NCBI GenBank assembly: GCA_964523405.1
Contig: CAZGAQ010000001.1
Coordinates: 124,001 to 188,000, forward strand
DNA: 64,000 nt
Direction: 5' to 3'
Origin: CAZGAQ01 sp964523405
Lineage (GTDB): Bacteria > Planctomycetota > Phycisphaerae > UBA1845 > Fen-1342
Positions within the stretch are counted from its first letter, which is position 1. Every line of letters begins with the position of its first letter. Positions 18,533 through 26,673 of this stretch are shown piece after piece. Below the pieces are notes generated by a model. That model was given only the letters and a program-made list of their open reading frames with translations. It was not told the DNA's origin and did not search any database. A program made the translations under genes and the position numbers.

Positions 18533-19695
18533 GGCACTTCTCCTGGCGCGGCCGCCGCCGCGCCGCCCGACACCCGCTGCCCCGCGACGTACACCGCCAG
18601 CACACGTGACCGCAGGTCCAGCGGATCTCCCGAGAACACGACCAGGTCCGCGACGCGTCCGACCTGCAGCGACCCGGTCCGGTCGGCGACGTTCAGCAAG
18701 TTGGCCGGCACGCTCGTCATCGCCCGGCGCGCGGCGTCTTTCGACAAACCGGCGCGCGCCGCCACCGTCGCGGCAAGCCGCAGGCTGTCCGCCGGCCGGG
18801 CCGGCAATCCGCCCGCCAGGGCCACCGGCACGCCGTGCTTTTCGAGCAGCGCAGCCGCGGCGGCAGCACGTGGGCTGGTGGACAGATCGAGCGGGCCGAC
18901 GATCACGCCGCGCGTGTGGCCGGCGAGGGCCTCAGCCACCTTGCGCGCGTCGTCCGTGTGCACGAGCGCGAGCTGCAGGCCGAACTGCTCGGCGAGTTCC
19001 ACTCCGGAGAGCACGTCGGCCCCGCTGGGGGCCGTGAGGATGGCGGACGTCTGGCCCTGGACCAGCGTGGCCAGCGGATCGGCCGGGCCGGCCTTGCGGG
19101 CGGCCGCGAGCGTATCGCGCAGCAGGCCGACGGCGCCGCCGCGGGACGTCGGCTCGCGATCCTGCTTGAGCACGGCCGGCGCGAGCGAGAGCTTCCACGG
19201 GCCCGGCTCGCTGAGCACGAACGGCTTGCCGTCCGGGCCGAAGCAACAGACCGCGATGCGACCGCCGATGAGATTCTGGTCATCCGGGGCCAGGGCGAAG
19301 GTCGTCACGCCCGCGGCCAGCGCCGCCCGCAACTGGCTCGAATAGCGATTGAGTGCGTCACGCGCGTCTAGCTTGGGCTGTACGGACTGCGCGCGCTCGC
19401 TCAGGCCACCGTCGCACCCCAGCTGCGCGAGGCAGTCCACGAGACCCGGGCAGACGACCGCGCCGGGATAGGCGTCCACGCGCACCCCGGGGGGAGCCTC
19501 GTCGCCCAGACGCTGGATGGTGCCCCTTTCGATGACGATCGCCCGGCCGGGCTGGAGTACGCCGTTGGGGTCCACCCAGCCGCCGGCGGCGATGACGAGT
19601 GTGTCGCTCCCGGGGGCGGGCTGCGCCGCGGACTGGGCCGAGGCCGTAACCGCGCTCAGGAGCACCGTGACGATGATGGCAAACCTGGTGTGCAC
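18529..19695 (-). CDS. Secreted amidohydrolase-fold protein 7
   Basis: This is the shortest member, 388 residues from a GTG start at 19695 with a GAGG Shine-Dalgarno sequence nearby. The signal peptide ends near VTASAQ. The strand-1 motif reads CPGLVDCLAQLGC, with no His, and the late Asp position is VALAGGLPA. The conserved end is present: AARRAMTSVPANLLNVADRTGSLQVGRVADLVVFSGDPLD. The middle holds FALAPDDQNLIGGRIAV, a variant of the GTIVKTGG-type loop of proteins 3 and 6. It overlaps protein 6 by four bases, and 126 bases separate it from protein 8. It may be a structural or regulatory paralogue rather than an enzyme (inference). Confidence 0.82.
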   Translation of the reverse strand: MHTRFAIIVTVLLSAVTASAQSAAQPAPGSDTLVIAAGGWVDPNGVLQPGRAIVIERGTIQRLGDEAPPGVRVDAYPGAVVCPGLVDCLAQLGCDGGLSERAQSVQPKLDARDALNRYSSQLRAALAAGVTTFALAPDDQNLIGGRIAVCCFGPDGKPFVLSEPGPWKLSLAPAVLKQDREPTSRGGAVGLLRDTLAAARKAGPADPLATLVQGQTSAILTAPSGADVLSGVELAEQFGLQLALVHTDDARKVAEALAGHTRGVIVGPLDLSTSPRAAAAAALLEKHGVPVALAGGLPARPADSLRLAATVAARAGLSKDAARRAMTSVPANLLNVADRTGSLQVGRVADLVVFSGDPLDLRSRVLAVYVAGQRVSGGAAAAAPGEVP

Positions 19696-19821
19696 GGGTA
19701 CCTCGTCTTCTGTTGCGTGCGTCGGTCGCTGTTACTCTGTCATGCGACGACCGACCCGCAAAACGCGCAGCGAATTCACTGTCTTTGGGCCTGCCCGGCG
19801 TGCGGCCGCGCTGAGGACGCG

Positions 19822-21279
19822 CTATTCCTCGTCCGCGTCGTCCTCGCCGGCCCGATAGACTTCGACGCCGCCCACGAAGACCCGCTCCACCCGCGCGCCC
19901 GGCGCGAACGGGTGATCGCTCCACAGCACCACATCGGCCAGTTGCCCCGGCGCGAGGCGGCCAATTTCCTTCTCCACCCCCAGCAGACGCGCGGCCCGCG
20001 CGGTCACGACGGCCAGCAGATTCTCGGCTTCAAAGCCGTGCCCGGCCGCCCGCGTCGTCCGCAGCGCGAGGCGCGAGGCTGTGCCGGCCGGCACGGTTCC
20101 CGAACCGAAGTACACCTCGACGCCAGCGGCCTTGAGGGCCCTGGCCGCCTCGGCGGAGGCATACCGCATCGGACCGCCGACGAACGCCAGCGGCTCCGGC
20201 GGCCCCGACAGCACGACGGGCACGTGCTGACGGGCGAGCTCGGTCGCCACCAGATGAGCCCCGCTGCCACCTTCGAGAATCAGGGCGAGGTTGTAGTCCG
20301 CGGCGACGCCGAGGACGTTCAAAATGTCGGCCGGATCGTGTGCTTCGACGCGCAGCCGTAACTCGCCATCCAGTACTCGGAGCAACACCTCCAGATTGCG
20401 GTCCTTCGGCGGCTCCTGCGGCTTCTTTAGTTCTTCCTTCTTCTCATCCTTCTTGTCGTTCTTCGGTGGCTCGGCAGGCTTGGGAGCGTCCGGCGTCTTC
20501 GGCGGTTCGGCCGCAGCGCCGTCCTTCCTGGTCGCTGCGCCCGCGGGCTTGCTGCCCGGCACGTCCTTCTGGGCGGCTTCCGCCTCCTTGTCCTTCTTGA
20601 CGCGCTCCGCCAGCTTTTGCTCGTACTCTTTGAGGTTCTCTTCGTACTCCTGCCAGGCTTCGCGGTAGTCCCTCGCCGCCTGGAAGCGCCGCCGCAGCTC
20701 CTCGGCTACGCGTACCCGCGCCAACGGCCCGGCCCCCGGATCGGCCGGCAACGCGAACGCGTACGCGGCCTCCGCCTTCAGCACGCGGTCGTCGCCGCCC
20801 GCCCCCGGCCGCAGCCGCACCACCGACCCCAGCCCGCCCAGCCGCGCCGGCGCGTAGATCGCCGTGATCCCCTCCGCAAACGCGGCCTTGAGCTCGTCCT
20901 GTGCATAGCCGTCGAAGGCATCGACCGCCCGCGCCGTGGCCGTCCCGCCCCCGGCGTCGGCGTCGAGCCCGAACGTGCTGTGCACGTCGATCAGGCCGGG
21001 CGTGAGGTACTTGTTCTTCACCTTGAGCGTGCGCGCCAGCAGCGGGGGGTCGACTTTATCCCCGACAGCGCTGATCTTGCCGTTCTGAATCACGATCGTC
21101 CCCCGCTCGATCCGCGTGCCGTCACCGGTCAGGACCGTGGCGCCGCGAATCACGAGCGGACGCTGCTGCGCCTGCAGGGCGGATGCCGGCAGCAGGAGCG
21201 CCAGGAGCGGGATGATTGCGATGGGACTTGGCCGAGGTACGCGCCGCACGAGGCGGCACTGATGGCGAGAGTGGTTCAT
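19822..21279 (-). CDS. Secreted amidohydrolase-fold protein 8 (first gene of the array)
   Basis: ATG 21279 (MNHSRHQCRL) gives 485 residues with a signal peptide ending at ASALQAQ. Longer reading to 21417 adds no signal-like sequence. Strand 1 reads TPGLIDVHSTFGLDADAGG, keeping the first His and replacing the second by Thr. A LRVEAHDPADI segment offers another His. A long Lys/Glu/Pro-rich coiled-coil insert (about 200-290) splits the barrel. The C-terminal signature is RLLGVEKEIGRLAPGQLADVVLWSDHPF. It is the first gene of the array in transcription order, 159 bases after ilvC, and any array promoter should lie in that gap or further upstream. No convincing promoter was seen. Confidence 0.82.
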   Translation of the reverse strand: MNHSRHQCRLVRRVPRPSPIAIIPLLALLLPASALQAQQRPLVIRGATVLTGDGTRIERGTIVIQNGKISAVGDKVDPPLLARTLKVKNKYLTPGLIDVHSTFGLDADAGGGTATARAVDAFDGYAQDELKAAFAEGITAIYAPARLGGLGSVVRLRPGAGGDDRVLKAEAAYAFALPADPGAGPLARVRVAEELRRRFQAARDYREAWQEYEENLKEYEQKLAERVKKDKEAEAAQKDVPGSKPAGAATRKDGAAAEPPKTPDAPKPAEPPKNDKKDEKKEELKKPQEPPKDRNLEVLLRVLDGELRLRVEAHDPADILNVLGVAADYNLALILEGGSGAHLVATELARQHVPVVLSGPPEPLAFVGGPMRYASAEAARALKAAGVEVYFGSGTVPAGTASRLALRTTRAAGHGFEAENLLAVVTARAARLLGVEKEIGRLAPGQLADVVLWSDHPFAPGARVERVFVGGVEVYRAGEDDADEE

Positions 21280-21438
21280 GGTTCCACTTCTGATGGGCCC
21301 GTGGCCAAGGGGCCGAGTCGCGTTCTGTTTCAAAGACCTGAATGTATGTTTGCAGGCCGAAAAGTCAACGCCGGTTGTCGGTTGTTGTCGAACCGCTCCC
21401 GATTCGCGGCTGCGCAAGTCTCGCGCGAGGTCGAAGTC

Positions 21439-22440
21439 CTATTTCGCTTCCGACGTGGCCAGCCAAGGCATCATCGCGCGCAGCCGCTGCCCGACCTGCT
21501 CGATCGGGTGTGCCGCCGACTCCGCCAAGGCCGTTGCCAGCCGGGGCTTGCCCGCCGCGCACTCCGCCATCCACTCGTCCGCGAACTGCCCGGACTGAAT
21601 CTCACCCAGCAGGTCCTGCATCGTCTGGCGGGCCGCTGCGTTGACCAGCCGCGGTCCCCGCGTCACCCCGCCGTACTTCGCCGTATTGCTGATCGCCTGC
21701 TGCATGCCCGCGATGCCGCGCTCATGGATCAAGTCGGCGATCAGCTTCACCTCGTGCAGACACTCAAAATACGCCACCTCGGGGGCGTAGCCGGCCGCCA
21801 CGAGCGTCTCGTACCCCGCCCGGATCAGCTCGACCAGCCCGCCGCACAGGATCGCCTGCTCGCTGAACAGGTCGGTCTCGGTCTCCTCGCGAAACGTCGT
21901 CTCGAACAACCCCGCCCGTCCGCCGCCCAGCCCGCACGCGTAGCCCAGGGCGATGTCGCGCGTATTGCCGGACGGGTCCTGATGAACCGCGAACAGGCAT
22001 GCCACCCCGCCGCCGGCCTCGTACTGCCGACGCACCATCCGCCCGACGCCCTTCGGTGCCACCAGAAACACGTTCGTGTCCGGCGCCGGCGTGATCTTGC
22101 GGTAGTGAATCGCGAAGCCGTGGGCGAAACCGACATACGCCCCACGCCGTAGCTGTGGCGCAATCTGCTCCGCGTACACCCTCGGCTGCACTTCGTCCGG
22201 CACGAGCAGCATGACCACGTCCGCCGCCGCGACGGCCGCCGGCGCATCGCGCACCGTCAACCCGTCCGCCGTTGCCGCCCCCCGCGAGCGGCTGTTCGGC
22301 GACAGACCGACCACCACGTCGAGCCCGCTGTCCCGCAGGTTCTGCGCCTGCGGCCGCCCCTGCGCGCCGTACCCAATGACCGCAATCCGCTGCCCGCGAA
22401 TGGCGTCGAGTCGTACATCCTTCTCGTAGAGCACGTTCAT
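21439..22440 (-). CDS. ilvC: Ketol-acid reductoisomerase (IlvC)
   Basis: IlvC converts 2-acetolactate and 2-aceto-2-hydroxybutyrate to dihydroxy acids in valine, leucine and isoleucine synthesis, using NAD(P)H and Mg2+. The 333-residue protein is a class I (short) enzyme. The Rossmann motif is AVIGYGAQGRPQAQNLRDSG (23-28 is the Gly core), followed by a LSPNSRSRGAA cofactor loop, HGFAIHY, and the metal ligands in FREETETDLFSEQAILCGG and YFECLHEVKLIADL. ATG 22440 (MNVLYEKD) matches the family start; upstream in-frame sequence is unrelated. It is not accompanied by ilvB or ilvN here. It is the same strand as the amidohydrolase array that follows, but a functional link is not evident. Confidence 0.95.
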   Translation of the reverse strand: MNVLYEKDVRLDAIRGQRIAVIGYGAQGRPQAQNLRDSGLDVVVGLSPNSRSRGAATADGLTVRDAPAAVAAADVVMLLVPDEVQPRVYAEQIAPQLRRGAYVGFAHGFAIHYRKITPAPDTNVFLVAPKGVGRMVRRQYEAGGGVACLFAVHQDPSGNTRDIALGYACGLGGGRAGLFETTFREETETDLFSEQAILCGGLVELIRAGYETLVAAGYAPEVAYFECLHEVKLIADLIHERGIAGMQQAISNTAKYGGVTRGPRLVNAAARQTMQDLLGEIQSGQFADEWMAECAAGKPRLATALAESAAHPIEQVGQRLRAMMPWLATSEAK

Positions 22441-22512
22441 GACCTGGCTCCGTTCGATCCTGCGGCGATCTGCGCAGCGTGCCATGTTGCCGCGCGCGGA
22501 CTTGTGCCACGC

Positions 22513-22690
22513 AGCCCTCATCCGGGCTGAGCGCGTCGCGTTCCAGAATCGGTCGCCGGCCGTCATACAGAAACCGCCGCGCCCGCGTCACGCTCCACGT
22601 GCCGTTCCCGTACGTCAAGACGCGCTCCTCGACGTGCCGGTTGAGATCATCATACACAAACTCGAGCTCGGTCTTGCCGTCGCAGAAACG
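22513..22690 (-). pseudogene. RHS/YD-repeat protein fragment
   Basis: In one minus-strand frame the sequence translates to a short piece with classic YD-repeat features: CDGKTELEFVYDDLNRHVEER, then LTYGNGTWSVTRARRFLYDG and RPILERDALSPDEG. The FVYDDLNR-to-FLYDG spacing is typical of one RHS repeat of a wall-associated or toxin-delivery protein. No large intact frame surrounds it, and the upstream part seems to continue in a different frame, so this is a remnant. It abuts the ilvC start. RHS proteins often carry polymorphic toxins; no toxin domain is visible here. A SUKH-3-type protein lies about 9 kb away, but a link is speculative. Confidence 0.6.
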
Positions 22691-23194
22691 CGGCGAAATG
22701 CGGCTGAACCCCACCGCCAGCGCGCCGTTGAGTTTCTGATAGAAAGGGTGGCCGGTGCCGGGGCCAGCCGGTCGGTCGCGATCCAGAATTCGGCTTGGGT
22801 TTGTTCCGGCCATCGTCCCGGCGCCATGACCTCGTCCTTCGTGACCAACGTCTCGTCGATGTGGCCACAGATTGGCACAGCCTGGGCGGTCAAGAATACT
22901 CCTGCCACGAATTGCTAGCCCCCCATGCCTGGCGAGGCCGTGCACCGATACGTGAAGACCAATGAACTCCCGACAGCCCCAACGACGCCATCTGACGGCG
23001 AGCGTCTCTCCCGACAAGACGGCATGCCTGCTTACGCTCGCAACGGAATGGCATTCAGGAGGTCAGGGGTTCGGACCCCCTCGGTTCCACCGTCCGACCA
23101 GTGCAGTCACCTCCGGGTAATCCTCACGCTTCGCCTCTCCCGGCAATACCGGGTCGCTCAGCCGAATCGCCATTTCACATCCGGGCGCAGAAAA
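22691..23194. other. Junction region between the RHS remnant and the Bacteroidales-like block
   Basis: No intact gene could be supported here. Weak frames on both strands have no family features. The stretch includes the upstream end of the RHS remnant and the tRNA-Ala 3' half at 23048-23091. Beyond that tRNA piece the composition becomes less GC-rich and the Bacteroidales-like esterase begins at 23195. The join between host and foreign DNA is therefore probably close to 23092-23194. Confidence 0.5.
23048..23091 (+). other. 3' half of a tRNA-Ala(GGC), possible attachment-site remnant
   Basis: The sequence reads as an anticodon loop with GGC, a 3' anticodon strand, a variable loop AGGTC, a perfect 5-bp T stem around TTCGGAC, a 3' acceptor strand CGGTTCC, discriminator A and CC. 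The upstream half (D arm and 5' acceptor strand) is absent, and the 5' side of the anticodon stem matches only partly. It is therefore not a working tRNA. Duplicated tRNA 3' halves are the usual footprint of tyrosine-integrase elements. It sits exactly next to the foreign block, but no integrase gene or second copy was found in the window. Confidence 0.65.
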
Positions 23195-24385
23195 CTACTC
23201 GAATAGTTTCGGGATAAACTGAAGCGCTTCACGCCGCATGGTGTATCCGCTATGGTCGCCGCCAACAAGCTGAAATACACTCTTATAGCCCAGGCTGTCG
23301 AGGTGTTCGTGAAACTTCCGGGCACCCTCCACGCCACTGTCAGCACTGCCCATACCTATCCAGTAAAGTTTGGGAGGCTTTGCGAACTGCCGGGCGAGCT
23401 TGCCGTCAAAATCGTTATAGATGGGCGCCTTGTCCTGATTGTCTTTGTCGATGCAGCCTGATAACAAGCCTACATAGTCGAACATATCGGGATAGGCTTT
23501 TGAAATGTGGCCTGCATGAAAAGCACCCATGGAAAAGCCGGCAATGGCGCGGCCCGACTTTTCGGGGATGGTTCTGTAAGCCTCGTCAACATAACTCACT
23601 ATTTCGGGAAAATACTGTTCGTAGGTGCCGTCGCCATTGCGGGGAAAGTTGCGCATCGGAGGCATCAGCCAGCCGTAGCGGTCGTTTCCCGGTGCAGCGT
23701 CCTGGTCGAGTTTGTTGTTGGGCATCACAACGATCATTGGCTTGGCCTTGCCCTTGGCAATGAGATTGTCCATGATTTGCGCTATGTGCCCGTCATTTGG
23801 CCAGTCTTCCTCATCGCCACTGTAGCCGTGCATCAGGTAGAGCACAGGATAGTGTTTCTTGGACCTCTCGTAGCCGGGAGGAGTGTATACGACCATACGA
23901 CGCTCGTGTCCCACGGCCTGGCAGGGATACCAACATCGCGTCATGCTGCCGTGGGGGACATCGTTTACCTGATAGCATTCCGATTCCGGCCCGGGAACAG
24001 TGAACATACTGTAATTGACGCGATAGGACAGAGAGGTATACGCATTGGCGGGGTCGAGAAAACGGGTGTCGTCTACTACAAACGCATAGGAGTAGCACTC
24101 GGGAGCTACGGGTTCGGGCGAAGTGTAAGTCCATATGCCATTTGAATCCTGCTTCAACTCACGTAGCCCAACTGCAACGCTCTTTACCCATACCGATTTG
24201 GCCTTGGGGGCACGAAGCCGGAAGGTGACCCTGCGGTCGGGGTGCACGACGGGTGAAAACACCGGCTCCGGGTCGTTGTCCCAAAGGACAAGTGGAGCTG
24301 AAGCCACTTGTGCCGTTACTTGCACAGACGAGGTCATGAGCAAGATGGCCAGGAATCTCAGTGTGTTCATTGTTTCAGGGTTCAT
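23195..24385 (-). CDS. Secreted CE1-family esterase (feruloyl-esterase-like), Bacteroidales-type
   Basis: The protein has 396 residues (391 if ATG 24370 is used, which gives a neater signal peptide, MNTLRFLAILLMTSSVQVTAQ). After the signal comes an immunoglobulin-like/CBM48-type domain (about 30-130, PVFSPVVHPDRRVTFRLRAP) and an alpha/beta-hydrolase domain (about 140-396). The nucleophile is Ser285 in AGFSMGAFHAGH and the catalytic His is H378 in LVGGDHSGYT. YLMHGYSGDEEDW forms the oxyanion region. This domain pair is typical of enzymes that remove ferulate or acetate from xylan-type polysaccharides. The codon use is AT-richer than in all neighbours and the signal peptide style is Bacteroidetes-like, so foreign origin is likely. 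Probably secreted or periplasmic. Confidence 0.85.
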   Translation of the reverse strand: MNPETMNTLRFLAILLMTSSVQVTAQVASAPLVLWDNDPEPVFSPVVHPDRRVTFRLRAPKAKSVWVKSVAVGLRELKQDSNGIWTYTSPEPVAPECYSYAFVVDDTRFLDPANAYTSLSYRVNYSMFTVPGPESECYQVNDVPHGSMTRCWYPCQAVGHERRMVVYTPPGYERSKKHYPVLYLMHGYSGDEEDWPNDGHIAQIMDNLIAKGKAKPMIVVMPNNKLDQDAAPGNDRYGWLMPPMRNFPRNGDGTYEQYFPEIVSYVDEAYRTIPEKSGRAIAGFSMGAFHAGHISKAYPDMFDYVGLLSGCIDKDNQDKAPIYNDFDGKLARQFAKPPKLYWIGMGSADSGVEGARKFHEHLDSLGYKSVFQLVGGDHSGYTMRREALQFIPKLFE

Positions 24386-24471
24386 ATGCTATGCCTTGAC
24401 TCGCGAAGATCCAAAAGGAGAGGCTCCCGGCGTGGGTCTCTCATTTGTGCTTCTTGCCTTCGGCGGGGGGT

Positions 24472-26400
24472 TTACGGTTCGATGTACATCGTGTAGAGAT
24501 CGGCGCTGCGCATCGTGACGCGAAGGCGGAAGTCGCCTGCGGGCATCGCGAAGACGGGGGTCTTGATGCTGTCGCCCCGGACGGTCGCAGTGTCGAGCAC
24601 ACGGCCCTTTGCGTCCAGTAGCTCGATGCGGAGCAGGCCACCTTCGGCGACACAGGCGTTGACGGAGAGCGAGCCGCCGCCCTCGATGGGACGGGTGACG
24701 AAGACCCCCTTGCGGCCGCCGGCACGGACGCCGAACCAGCCGTCGGCCCGGTAGGACATCACGCCCACGGAGTAGTGACCGTTGCGGGCGTGCTTGGCCA
24801 GGCCTTCCCAGCCGCCGATCGACTCGAAGTACGGGAGGCTCTCGGCGTAGCGGCGGTTGGCGAAGATGGACTTGAAGTCGTCGGCCGTAATCTCGCTCTG
24901 CGAGTTGTGGCGGAACAGAGGCTCGGCAAAGTAGTGCGGCAACGAAGTGCCCGAGGCAAGCTGGTAGTACCGGTCGCCGATCTGGACAATCTCCTGGCTG
25001 GTGAACAGCTCGCCGAAGTACCAGTCGAAAGGATTGGCGGTCTTGGCAAACGGATGGGGGTCGGTGAAGTCATAGAAATGGATGCCGTCACGGCTGTACT
25101 TGAGGTCGAGATAGATCTGCTGGTTTTCGCTGTCGTAGGCGTTGACGAAAGCCAGATGTAGCCCGGCGTCGGGCATGAACTGGATGTCGGCGCCGTACTG
25201 CTGCGTGAACGGGTTGTCGAGAGGACCGCACGAGGAGATGGAATGGCAGTAGTGCCAGTCGACGCCGTCGACGGTGCTGTAGATAGTGAGTATGCGGCTG
25301 CTGTTGGGCAGCAGGTCGTAGGGCACGTCGTAGGGAGCAAAACGGCGGACAGTCTGGCCGCGAGCCAGGAAGAGCGTTTTGCCGTCGTCGGAGAGCCACG
25401 AGTTGCCGAAATTATCGTTGGTGGTGAAGCCATCATCGAAACCGTCGCCGTGGTAGAGGGGAACGTCGCGGAAGAGAGGCTCTTTGCGGAGGAAGACGGT
25501 CTTGCCCGACGAGGTGCGAGCAACGACCCAGTAGGTGCGGTAGCCCGCCTTCACGCAGCCGAAGTCGTAGGGGTCCATATTCTGGATGATGCCGATGTCA
25601 CGCAGAGTGTAGGTGCCGTGCCGGGCGGAGTCGTACAGTTCGTACTGACGGCCTCCGGGCGCCGAGCCGAGGATATTGAAACTCTTGAAGACATCCTTAT
25701 GAGGTTCCGTCTTGGGCGCCGTGTCGACAGCCACATAGGGGCCCTCGGGGGACGGGCTCTGCACCGTGAAGCGACGGGGGTCGTCGGAATAGAGATAGCC
25801 GCGGCGGTAGGTGTGCTCGAGTCCCTGCATCACGTAGGTGCCGTCGACAGCGCGGCCGAAGGAGGTTCCGTAAAGGTTCACCACGTCGGGACGGGAGGAG
25901 GGGTAGGTCTCGGTGAGCTTTGGCTCGCAGTAGCGGATCTCGAGGTCGCGGAACGACTCGAAGAGCCAGTTGTCGGGCGTGAAGAAGATCTTGCGGAAGC
26001 GAATGGGACCGTCGGGCAGCGGCATCGCGGGGATGCGCTCGATGCGGAGCATGCGTTTCATCGCGGTCTCCCCTGCCGTGACGGTGGCCATATAGCGTCC
26101 CGGAGCAAGGGCCCCGATGTTCTTCAGGACACAGGCGTTGCAGCCGGGAGCGAGCCGGAAGCTCCCGTTCCAGACCTCCTTCCCTTCGGGAGAGACGACG
26201 GAGACGGAAGCGGCGCGCAGGGAAGCCATCTTCTCCGGCACGACCACCGTGAGCTCAGCTTGCGACGGGTTGCGGTAGACGGGCATTGTGAACTCGGCCT
26301 GCACTTCGGCGGCAGCAACCACCTTGCGGCCGGGCTGGACGGCGGGTGCACACGCAGTAGCCAGGAGGCAGAGGGGCAGGAAAGGAATCAGTTTCTTCAT
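24472..26400 (-). CDS. Large lipoprotein with propeller-like repeats, Bacteroidales-type
   Basis: From ATG 26400 the protein is 642 residues, with a lipoprotein signal KKLIPFLPLCLLATACAPA (acylated Cys at 17). An in-frame ATG at 26418 (MKKTFP) is possible, but the promoter would then leave almost no leader. A beta-sandwich (about 20-125) is followed by a region with repeated Trp/Asp/Gly-rich blades (GNSWLSDDGKTLFLA, YSTVDGVDWHYCHSI, KYSRDGIHFYDFTDPHPF). The C-terminus looks like another beta-sandwich. The blades suggest a five-bladed propeller of the GH43/GH32 type, but I cannot assign catalytic acids. It lies 86 bases before the esterase on the same strand, so the two probably form a small polysaccharide-use operon. 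It is also unlike the flanks in style. Confidence 0.7.
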   Translation of the reverse strand: MKKLIPFLPLCLLATACAPAVQPGRKVVAAAEVQAEFTMPVYRNPSQAELTVVVPEKMASLRAASVSVVSPEGKEVWNGSFRLAPGCNACVLKNIGALAPGRYMATVTAGETAMKRMLRIERIPAMPLPDGPIRFRKIFFTPDNWLFESFRDLEIRYCEPKLTETYPSSRPDVVNLYGTSFGRAVDGTYVMQGLEHTYRRGYLYSDDPRRFTVQSPSPEGPYVAVDTAPKTEPHKDVFKSFNILGSAPGGRQYELYDSARHGTYTLRDIGIIQNMDPYDFGCVKAGYRTYWVVARTSSGKTVFLRKEPLFRDVPLYHGDGFDDGFTTNDNFGNSWLSDDGKTLFLARGQTVRRFAPYDVPYDLLPNSSRILTIYSTVDGVDWHYCHSISSCGPLDNPFTQQYGADIQFMPDAGLHLAFVNAYDSENQQIYLDLKYSRDGIHFYDFTDPHPFAKTANPFDWYFGELFTSQEIVQIGDRYYQLASGTSLPHYFAEPLFRHNSQSEITADDFKSIFANRRYAESLPYFESIGGWEGLAKHARNGHYSVGVMSYRADGWFGVRAGGRKGVFVTRPIEGGGSLSVNACVAEGGLLRIELLDAKGRVLDTATVRGDSIKTPVFAMPAGDFRLRVTMRSADLYTMYIEP

Positions 26401-26422
26401 GGGAAAGGTCTTTTTCATGATG

Positions 26423-26452
26423 CAAATATAGGAAATCGGCGGTAGCGCACAA
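26423..26452 (-). promoter_or_regulatory. Bacteroidetes-type promoter (-33 TTG, -7 TATATTTG)
   Basis: Reading the minus strand, TTG at 26452-26450, a 19-base spacer and TATATTTG at 26430-26423 match the Bacteroidetes consensus TTTG-N19-21-TAnnTTTG. Transcription would begin around 26416-26418, just ahead of the lipoprotein start at 26400. There is no Shine-Dalgarno-like sequence, also a Bacteroidetes habit. A host sigma factor of a planctomycete is not expected to use this motif. Confidence 0.6.
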
Positions 26453-26673
26453 CAACGTGCCGCGGCGGGTGCCATGCTCAGTTTCTCGGTACAGCCGGGC
26501 CTCAGCATGCGGTGGGCCATCCGGGGCGGTTGGCACCGCCGTCGAGGCGATTTTGCGTGTGCCATTCTGCCGCGTCCAGGCGCGACGCAGCGGCAGGCCG
26601 CGCGCTACCAATTGGAGGGGCGAAACCTGGTGACTGCCCGTAATCGACACCGAACTACCATGGACGCCGCGCT

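Noticed and set aside
23048..23091. A working tRNA-Ala gene
   Set aside because: The 5' half is missing; only the anticodon loop to the 3' end is present.
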